Source: Actinomycetes bacterium
GTDB lineage: Bacteria; Actinomycetota; Acidimicrobiia; Acidimicrobiales; RAAP-2
NCBI GenBank assembly: GCA_021787255.1
Contig: JAJYMD010000217.1
Span: 1 to 6,653, forward strand
Direction: 5' to 3'
DNA length: 6,653 nucleotides
Part shown: positions 1-4,811 of the stretch, piece after piece
How the letters are laid out: each line of letters opens with the position of its first letter
Numbering within the stretch: the stretch's first letter is position 1
Translations under genes and position numbers: made by a program
The notes under the pieces: generated by a model
Seen by the model: only the letters and a program-made list of their open reading frames with translations
Databases searched by the model: none
Told to the model about the DNA's origin: nothing

Positions 1-687
1 CTCGAGCAGCGCGATCAGTCCGTTGACCTGGTCGTCGACGTAGCAGAGGCTGCGCGTCTGGGTGCCGTCTCCGTACACGGTGAGCGGCTCTGTGCGAAGC
101 GCCTGCACGCAGAAATTCGACACCACGCGCCCGTCTCCCGGGCTCAGGCGCGGCCCGTAGGTGTTGAAGATCCGTGCGATGCCCACGTCCACGCCACATG
201 CGTGACGGGCCGCCATGGTGAGCGCCTCGGCGAACCGCTTCGCCTCGTCGTAGACGCTGCGGGGTCCGACCGGGTCGACGTTGCCGCGGTAGGTCTCCGG
301 CTGCGGGTGCACCTCGGGGTCGCCGTACACCTCGCTCGTCGAGGCCAGCACGAAGCGGGCGTGGGACCGTCGAGCGAGGTCCAGCAGGCGTCGCGTGCCC
401 TCGCTGCCGGCCGCGAGCGTCTCGAGCGGCCTCGCGAGGTACGCCGGCGGCGACGCGGGGCTCGCCAGGTGGAAGACGGCGTCCACGGGTCCGTCCACCG
501 GGACCTCCCTGCTCACGTCCGCGACCACGAGCACGAAGCGGGCCCTTCGGTCGAGGTGGGCGAGGTTCGAGCACGAGCCCGTCGACAGGTCGTCGACGCA
601 GACGACCTCGTCGCCGCGCCCGACCAGCCGGTCGCAGAGATGCGAGCCGAGAAAGCCCGCCCCGCCCGCGACGACGATCCTCGCCAT
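1..687 (-). CDS. uxs: UDP-glucuronate decarboxylase (UDP-xylose synthase)-like SDR enzyme, C-terminus cut by window edge
   Basis: The 229 visible residues start at ATG 687 and run open to base 1, so roughly the last 80-90 residues of a ~315-residue family are missing. Seen in order: NAD-binding GGAGFLGS (8-15), HLASPASPP (73-81), active-site STSEVYGDP (116-124, with T117 and E119), [17 protein letters not shown] (135-151, with the catalytic pair Y146 and K150), RIFNTYGPR (172-180) and [11 protein letters not shown] (209-219). The PASPP and [11 protein letters not shown] blocks are characteristic of bacterial UDP-xylose synthases within the extended short-chain dehydrogenase family. These enzymes oxidise UDP-glucuronate at C4, lose CO2 and re-reduce it to UDP-xylose in the cytoplasm. 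The gene directly upstream makes UDP-glucuronate, which fits. It starts 34 bases after the ugd stop with no clear Shine-Dalgarno, so it is probably co-transcribed. A generic nucleotide-sugar 4-epimerase is the main alternative. Confidence 0.88.
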   Translation of the reverse strand, partial: MARIVVAGGAGFLGSHLCDRLVGRGDEVVCVDDLSTGSCSNLAHLDRRARFVLVVADVSREVPVDGPVDAVFHLASPASPPAYLARPLETLAAGSEGTRRLLDLARRSHARFVLASTSEVYGDPEVHPQPETYRGNVDPVGPRSVYDEAKRFAEALTMAARHACGVDVGIARIFNTYGPRLSPGDGRVVSNFCVQALRTEPLTVYGDGTQTRSLCYVDDQVNGLIALLE

Positions 688-721
688 CAGGCGGCGCCGA
701 CCGGCATCGTCCGTCCGGGGC

Positions 722-2008
722 TCACCGCCGGCCCATCCCCGTGTACGAGAAGCCCGCGCGCCGTAGCGCGGCCGGGTCGAGGAGGTTGCGCGCATCCACG
801 AGCGCAGGTGCCGACATGAGCCCGGCCACCTTCGCGAAGTCGAGGCCGCAGAACTCCTCCCACTCCGTGAGGAGCGCGACCGCGCTCGCGCCTCGGCACG
901 CGTCGTAGGGGTCGGCGCACAGCACGATCCCCTCCAGGTCTGAAGGCACCGGTCCCGGCGGGACCGTGGGATCGTACGCCCGGACCACCGCGCCCAGGTC
1001 CATGAGCCGGCGTGAGACTGCGAGCGACGGCGACATGCGCCGATCGTCGGTGCCCGCCTTGAAGGTGAGGCCCCAGACGCCCACGGTCCGGCCCGAGAGC
1101 TGCCCGCCCGCGGCGTGCACGACCTTGCGCACGACCCGCTCGCGGGCCTCCGCGTTGGCCTCCACGGCCGCGCGCAGCAGCGCGAAGTCGTAGCCCGCCG
1201 CCTCTGCGACGCGCAGCAACGCATCGGTGTCCTTCGGCAGGCAGGATCCTCCCCATCCCGGGCCGGGCCGCAGGAAGTCGAAGCCGATCCGGCGGTCGTA
1301 GCCGAGGCCGAGGACGACGTCGCGCACGTCCGCGCCGACCGACTCGCACAGCCCAGCGAGCGCGTTCACGAAGCTGAGCTTCGTGGCCAAGAACGCGTTG
1401 GAGGCGTACTTGATGGTCTCAGCGGTCAAGGCGTCGGTGACCACGAGCGGAGCGCCCGTCCCCGAGAAGAGCTCCCCCACCCGCCTGGCGGCGCGCCGGT
1501 CGTCAGCGCCGACGACCACCCGGTCGGGGTGCAGGCTGTCGCGCACCGCGGACCCTTCGCGCAGGAACTCGGGGTTCGACACGACGGGCGCGCCCGTCAT
1601 CCGCTCCAGCGCGGACGCGGTCCCGACCGGCACGGTCGACTTGTTCACCACGATCGCACCGGGCTCGAGCGCGCCCGCGAGCTCGCTCGCCACCTGTTCG
1701 ACCGCCGAGAGGTCCGTGGCGCCGTCGCCGCGTCCAGGGGTCGCGACGCACACGAAGACGAACTGGGCTCCGCGAGCCGCCTCAGCGGCGCTGCGCACGA
1801 ACCGCAGCGCCCCACTCGCGACCGCGTCGTGGACCATCTCGGCCAGCCCCTCTTCGAGCATCGGCACGCGACCGGCCGCCAACGCGCCGAAGCGAGCCTC
1901 GTCCCGCTCGGCGCACGTCACCGTGTGCCCGAGCCTCGCGAGCACGGCCGACGTCGGCAGCCCGACGTAGCCGGCACCGATCACCGCGACGCGCGCGCCG
2001 GCGGTCAT
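722..2008 (-). CDS. ugd: UDP-glucose 6-dehydrogenase
   Basis: This 428-residue cytoplasmic enzyme would oxidise UDP-glucose to UDP-glucuronate using two NAD+. Seen: N-terminal Rossmann motif GAGYVGLP (11-18), [10 protein letters not shown] (121-130), NPEFLREG (145-152), [12 protein letters not shown] (195-206, with conserved K200 and N204), [12 protein letters not shown] (249-260, catalytic C256 with K259 and D260) and the C-terminal-domain signature [16 protein letters not shown] (313-328). The end, YTGMGRR, is typical of the family. Length is normal. The start is ATG 2008, whose first bases overlap the rfbD stop as ATGA (4-base overlap), so translation is probably coupled to rfbD. The reading frame stays open upstream of this ATG, but that part lies antiparallel to nothing family-like and overlaps rfbD in another frame. 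The [10 protein letters not shown] and NPEFLREG forms favour UDP-glucose over UDP-ManNAc dehydrogenases. The neighbouring UDP-xylose synthase-like gene would consume its product. Confidence 0.95.
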   Translation of the reverse strand: MTAGARVAVIGAGYVGLPTSAVLARLGHTVTCAERDEARFGALAAGRVPMLEEGLAEMVHDAVASGALRFVRSAAEAARGAQFVFVCVATPGRGDGATDLSAVEQVASELAGALEPGAIVVNKSTVPVGTASALERMTGAPVVSNPEFLREGSAVRDSLHPDRVVVGADDRRAARRVGELFSGTGAPLVVTDALTAETIKYASNAFLATKLSFVNALAGLCESVGADVRDVVLGLGYDRRIGFDFLRPGPGWGGSCLPKDTDALLRVAEAAGYDFALLRAAVEANAEARERVVRKVVHAAGGQLSGRTVGVWGLTFKAGTDDRRMSPSLAVSRRLMDLGAVVRAYDPTVPPGPVPSDLEGIVLCADPYDACRGASAVALLTEWEEFCGLDFAKVAGLMSAPALVDARNLLDPAALRRAGFSYTGMGRR

Positions 2009-2901
2009 CCGAGGACCGCCACGAGCCTCGCGACCCCGTCGCGCCAGTCGGGGAGCGACGGCAACCCGCTCAGCCTGAGGGCGGCGTTGTCGAGCACCGA
2101 GTTCGCCGGCCGCGGAGCCGGCCGAGGCGGCTCGAGCTCTGCCGTCGAGATCGGCTCCACGCGTCCGGGGTCCTGTCCAGCGGCCGCGAGCACCGCCTGG
2201 ACGAACCCGAACCACGTGGTGTCCCCCGAGTTCGTCACGTGGTAGGTGCCAGGACGGCGATCGAGGCCGAGGGTCACGATCGCGGCGGCGAGGTCCGCAC
2301 TGAGGGTCGGTGAGCCGTGCTGGTCGTCCACGATGCGCAGCGGTCCCTCGCCGGCAGCGAGGCGCAGCGCGGTCTTCGCCATGTTCGCGCCGGACGCTCC
2401 GCAGACCCAGGAGGTCCGCACGACGGTCGCGTGTGGCGGGCACTCGAGCTCACCGCCGAGCTTGCTGCGGCCGTACACCGACAAGGGGTGCGGCTCGTCC
2501 CATTCGACGTACGGGCGGGTGGAGGTCCCGTCGAAGACGTAGTCGGTCGAGACGTACACGAGGTGCGCGCCCACCGCCTCCGCCGCCTCCGCGACGTGAC
2601 GCGTGCCGAGCGCGTTGACCATGTAGGCCCGGTCCGGATCGCCCTCGCAGCGATCGACGGCCGTCCACGCGCCTGCGTGCACGACGACCTGCGGTCGCAG
2701 CGCGAGGACCGCCTCGAGCACCGCGGCACGGTCTTCGACCCGGAGGGACGCGTGGTCGGCCCCCGTGACCTCGACCCCTACCCCCGTGCCCTCGGGACCG
2801 AGCAGCGCCCGGCGGCGGCCCGCGGGCGGGACCCCGCCCGAAAGGGCGATCACCAGGTCCCTGCCGAGCTGGCCGCCGGCCCCGGTGACCAGGACCCGCA
2901 C
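2005..2901 (-). CDS. rfbD: dTDP-4-dehydrorhamnose reductase
   Basis: This 298-residue reductase would perform the last step of dTDP-L-rhamnose synthesis, NAD(P)H reduction of dTDP-4-dehydro-L-rhamnose. Seen: GAGGQLGRDL (7-16), HAGAWTAVDRCE (75-86), STDYVFDG (118-125), PLSVYGRSKLGGE (139-151, catalytic Y143 and K147), VRTSWVCG (161-168) and DDQHGSPT (192-199). All are family hallmarks, and length is normal. The start is GTG 2901, giving the expected VRVLVTGAGGQLG N-terminus; no other ATG or GTG lies in frame across the preceding 50 bases. A GGGCGGG stretch 6 bases upstream is only a weak ribosome site. The gene follows rfbB, but a perfect 50-base duplication has inserted a second copy of its own first 17 bases upstream, so its start is separated from the rfbB stop by a 15-codon minicistron. 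Its stop overlaps the ugd start by 4 bases. Confidence 0.95.
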   Translation of the reverse strand: MRVLVTGAGGQLGRDLVIALSGGVPPAGRRRALLGPEGTGVGVEVTGADHASLRVEDRAAVLEAVLALRPQVVVHAGAWTAVDRCEGDPDRAYMVNALGTRHVAEAAEAVGAHLVYVSTDYVFDGTSTRPYVEWDEPHPLSVYGRSKLGGELECPPHATVVRTSWVCGASGANMAKTALRLAAGEGPLRIVDDQHGSPTLSADLAAAIVTLGLDRRPGTYHVTNSGDTTWFGFVQAVLAAAGQDPGRVEPISTAELEPPRPAPRPANSVLDNAALRLSGLPSLPDWRDGVARLVAVLG

Positions 2902-2985
2902 GGTCAGCCCGCCCAGGCGCTCTCGACGACCGGTGTGACCAGGACCCGCACGGTCAGCCCGCCCAGGCGCTCTCGACGACCGGTG
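2885..2985. repeat. Perfect 50-base tandem duplication across the rfbB/rfbD junction
   Basis: Bases 2885-2935 are identical to 2935-2985, that is two exact copies at period 50 plus one base. Each copy holds the last nine codons and stop of rfbB and the first five to six codons of rfbD. The copies break at GGTG on each side (2884-2887 region, 2932-2935, 2982-2985), which suggests slippage at short homology. Perfect identity implies a recent event, or an assembly or cloning artefact. The period is not a multiple of three, yet neither flanking protein is altered: RfbB stops at its normal stop and RfbD starts from the second GTG. Confidence 0.98.
2904..2951 (-). CDS. 15-codon minicistron created by the tandem duplication
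   Basis: It begins with a duplicate of the rfbD start (GTG 2951) and ends with a duplicate of the rfbB tail and stop (TGA at 2906-2904). It reads VRVLVTPVVESAWAG: six residues of RfbD fused to the last nine of RfbB. The GTG lies 2 bases after the rfbB stop, and its own stop lies 2 bases before the true rfbD GTG, so both junctions have the same TGA-CC-GTG arrangement. It follows directly from the duplication and its frame is seen in the sequence. Whether it is translated is unknown, and no function for the peptide is proposed. It could serve only to hand ribosomes from rfbB to rfbD, or it could be an inert by-product. Confidence 0.35.
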   Translation of the reverse strand: MRVLVTPVVESAWAG

Positions 2986-3949
2986 CGCGTCCGCGCAGTG
3001 GCTCCCACCACGCACGGTTGGCGGCGTACCAGGCGACGGTGTCGGCAAGACCCTCTTCGAAGCCGACGAGCGGGCGCCACCCGAGCTCGGTGCGGATCTT
3101 CGTCGTGTCGAGGAGGTACCTGCGGTCGTGGCCCGGGCGGTCCGGCACGATCTCCTTCAGCGAGGCGGGCTTGCCCAGGCAGGCAAGGACCATGTCGGCG
3201 ATCTGCTCGATGCTCGCCTCCACGCCGCTGCCCACGTGGTACGTCTCCCCCACCCGCCCGCGCGACAAGACCGCGTCGATCGCCCGGCAGTGGTCCCGCA
3301 CGTGCAGCCACTCCCTGCGGTTCTGGGTCGAGGCGTACAGCGGCAAGGGCCGGTCGTCGAGCGCCTGGGTGGTGAACAGCGGGACGACCTTCTCGGGGAA
3401 TTGGTAGGGCCCGTAGTTGTTCGAGCAGTTCGTGATCGTGACGGGCAGGCCGAAGGTCTCGAAGTACGCGCGCACGGCGTGGTCGGCCCCGGCCTTGGAC
3501 GCGTTGTAGGGCGTGCGCGGCCGGTACGGGCTCTCCTCGCTGAAGCGCTCCTCGGTCTCGAGGTCCAGGTCGCCGTAGACCTCGCACGTGGAGATGTGGT
3601 GGAACCTCGAGACGCCGTGCCTGCGTGCGGCTTCGAGCACGCTCTGGGTGCCGAGCACGTTCGTGCGGAAGAACCGCCCCGGGTCCAGGACCGCGAGGGA
3701 GTTGTGCGACTCCGCCGCGAAGTGGACGACCGTGTCGATCCGCTCCCGCTCGAGCGTCCCGGTGACCAGCTCGAGGTCGCAGACGTCGCCGTGGACGAAC
3801 CCTGCATCCAGCCCCTCGAGGTTCGACCGTGTCCCCGCGTAGGTGAGCGCGTCGTAGACCACGATCCGGTCGTCGGGGTGCTCTTCGGCCCAGTAGCGGA
3901 CGAAGTTCGACCCGATGAACCCGGCTCCGCCGGTCACGAGCACGCGCAT
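2954..3949 (-). CDS. rfbB: dTDP-glucose 4,6-dehydratase (variant active site)
   Basis: This 331-residue SDR enzyme would convert dTDP-glucose to dTDP-4-dehydro-6-deoxyglucose, the second step toward dTDP-L-rhamnose and the entry to other deoxysugars. Seen: TGGAGFIGSNFVRY (6-19), YDALTYAG (32-39), HFAAESHNSLAVLDP (76-90), HISTCEVYGDL (118-128), TPYNASKAGADH (146-157, catalytic Y148 and K152), TNCSNNYGPYQFPEKVVPLF (173-192), NRREWLHVRDH (210-220) and PDRPGHDRRYLLDTTKI (269-285). Most blocks match RmlB closely. The odd point is the triad at 121-123: T-C-E instead of T-D-E, with Cys (codon TGC) at the position of the general acid Asp135 of the E. coli enzyme. The usual HVDRS after AAES is HNSLA. 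The start is ATG 3949, 11 bases after the birA stop, with no Shine-Dalgarno, so expression probably relies on readthrough from birA translation. A paralogous dehydratase acting on another nucleotide sugar is possible. Confidence 0.88.
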   Translation of the reverse strand: MRVLVTGGAGFIGSNFVRYWAEEHPDDRIVVYDALTYAGTRSNLEGLDAGFVHGDVCDLELVTGTLERERIDTVVHFAAESHNSLAVLDPGRFFRTNVLGTQSVLEAARRHGVSRFHHISTCEVYGDLDLETEERFSEESPYRPRTPYNASKAGADHAVRAYFETFGLPVTITNCSNNYGPYQFPEKVVPLFTTQALDDRPLPLYASTQNRREWLHVRDHCRAIDAVLSRGRVGETYHVGSGVEASIEQIADMVLACLGKPASLKEIVPDRPGHDRRYLLDTTKIRTELGWRPLVGFEEGLADTVAWYAANRAWWEPLRGRAPVVESAWAG

Positions 3950-3960
3950 GGCGGGGGAGC

Positions 3961-4776
3961 CTACCGCCGGTGCTCGGCCGCGGGCCGCAGGTGGACCACG
4001 TCGCCCGCGCCGACGGTCGTGTCGCCGGCGGCGGTCGCCACGACGAGCCGGCCGTCGTCGGCGAGCGCACGCGCGACCCCGACGAGCGCGCCTGTGCCGG
4101 CCATCTCCACTCGCACCCGGTGCCCCAGGGTCACGCAGCGCGCACGCAGCTCGCCTACGATCGCGCGCCGCCCTTCGTCGGTGTCGAGCAGCGGCACGCG
4201 GGGAGCAAGAGCGTCGAGCGCCGCCCCGAGCAGCTCGTCGCGACCAGCCGCCCGTCCGTGCGCCGCGAGCGAGGTCGCGCCCGGCGGTGCCCAGTCGACG
4301 TCGAGGCCGACGCCGACCACGACGGCGACGCTGCCTCGCCGGCCGCCCGGCGCCGCCGCGTCGGACTCCGCGAGGATGCCCGCGACCTTCTCGTCGCCGA
4401 TCACGAGGTCGTTCGGCCACTTCACGCCCACCTCGACGCCGCTTTCCCGCCAGCACGCGTCCGCAACGCTCAGCGCGACCGCCGCACTGCAGGCGAACAG
4501 CTCGCCGGGAGGGGCGACGGGTCGCAGGAGCACCGAGACGAGCAGGCAGCGCCCCCTGGGCGCCTCCCAGTGGCGGCCCATGCGGCCACGCCCTGCGCTC
4601 TGGTGGTCGGCGAGCGCGACCAGGCCGGCCGCTGCGCCCTCACGCGCCCGTTCGAGCAGCCAGTCGTTCGTGGACGCCAGGCTCGCGAAGCGTCGGACGT
4701 CCCAGCACCCCGGCGTGCCAGGCGGATGCATAGCCCCAGGTGGCTGCACGGCCCCCGGTGGCTGCACGACCTCCAT
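3961..4776 (-). CDS. birA: Biotin--[acetyl-CoA-carboxylase] ligase, monofunctional (no DNA-binding domain)
   Basis: From ATG 4776 this is 271 residues. It makes biotinyl-AMP and transfers biotin to the carrier lysine of biotin-dependent carboxylases. Seen: FASLASTND (30-38), GRGRMGRHWEAP (62-73, the biotinyl-AMP loop), KWPNDLVIGDEKVAGIL (119-135), VVVGVGLDVDW (152-162) and a C-terminal beta domain (about 215-265). There is no N-terminal helix-turn-helix, so it is not a BirA-type repressor. The N-terminus is a VQPPGA/VQPPGA/MHPPGT repeat of about 20 residues before the conserved domain. Start choice: ATG 4776 has AGGG (4788-4785) 8 bases upstream. GTG 4785 (274 residues) has that same AGG touching it. 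ATG 4731 (256 residues) would leave the repeats largely untranslated but has no well-placed ribosome site. The gene is divergent from the carboxylase it presumably modifies and heads the sugar-nucleotide run. Confidence 0.93.
   Translation of the reverse strand: MEVVQPPGAVQPPGAMHPPGTPGCWDVRRFASLASTNDWLLERAREGAAAGLVALADHQSAGRGRMGRHWEAPRGRCLLVSVLLRPVAPPGELFACSAAVALSVADACWRESGVEVGVKWPNDLVIGDEKVAGILAESDAAAPGGRRGSVAVVVGVGLDVDWAPPGATSLAAHGRAAGRDELLGAALDALAPRVPLLDTDEGRRAIVGELRARCVTLGHRVRVEMAGTGALVGVARALADDGRLVVATAAGDTTVGAGDVVHLRPAAEHRR
4714..4767 (-). repeat. Three tandem 18-base repeats at the birA 5' end, upstream of the carboxylase gene
   Basis: Units at 4767-4750, 4749-4732 and 4731-4714 read, on the minus strand, GTGCAGCCACCGGGGGCC, GTGCAGCCACCTGGGGCT and ATGCATCCGCCTGGCACG. 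Units 1 and 2 match at 16 of 18 bases. In the birA frame each encodes [V/M][Q/H]PPG[A/T]. Six of the eight differences between adjacent units fall at third codon positions, which fits coding. Only 12 of 18 third positions are G or C, lower than in the rest of the gene, which fits a non-coding or young segment. The array ends 44 bases before the carboxylase ATG, so it could also act as a regulatory direct repeat. Confidence 0.85.
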
Positions 4777-4811
4777 GGCGGCCACCCTAGGCGGCGTGCA
4801 AAGGTTGGCCC
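4777..4811. promoter_or_regulatory. Divergent birA/carboxylase start region
   Basis: Only 35 bases separate the chosen birA ATG from the carboxylase ATG (26 if birA starts at GTG 4785). Both ribosome sites lie inside it. No convincing -10 or -35 hexamers are visible, so at least one promoter must lie inside the opposite gene's 5' coding region, or the transcripts are very short-leadered. The palindrome CCTAGG is at 4786-4791. The role is inferred from gene orientation alone. Confidence 0.5.
4800..4804 (+). promoter_or_regulatory. Ribosome binding site of the carboxylase gene
   Basis: AAAGG ends 7 bases before ATG 4812 and matches the 5' part of the AAAGGAGG consensus. It supports ATG 4812 as the start, which also gives the standard [15 protein letters not shown]-terminus of the family. 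The message therefore probably has a leader and is not leaderless. Confidence 0.65.

Noticed and set aside
687..707. Six-codon ORF (MPVGAA) ending at the UXS-like start codon as TGATG
   Set aside because: Too short to support as a gene; no good ribosome site; could arise by chance in the 34-base gap.
1115..2245. Plus-strand ORF of 376 codons opposite ugd and rfbD
   Set aside because: Antisense shadow of two well-supported enzymes with composition typical of a frame shadow.
2009..2443. In-frame upstream extension of ugd by 145 codons
   Set aside because: The extension overlaps rfbD in another frame and has no dehydrogenase similarity; ATG 2008 places the Rossmann motif at the correct distance and gives the ATGA overlap.
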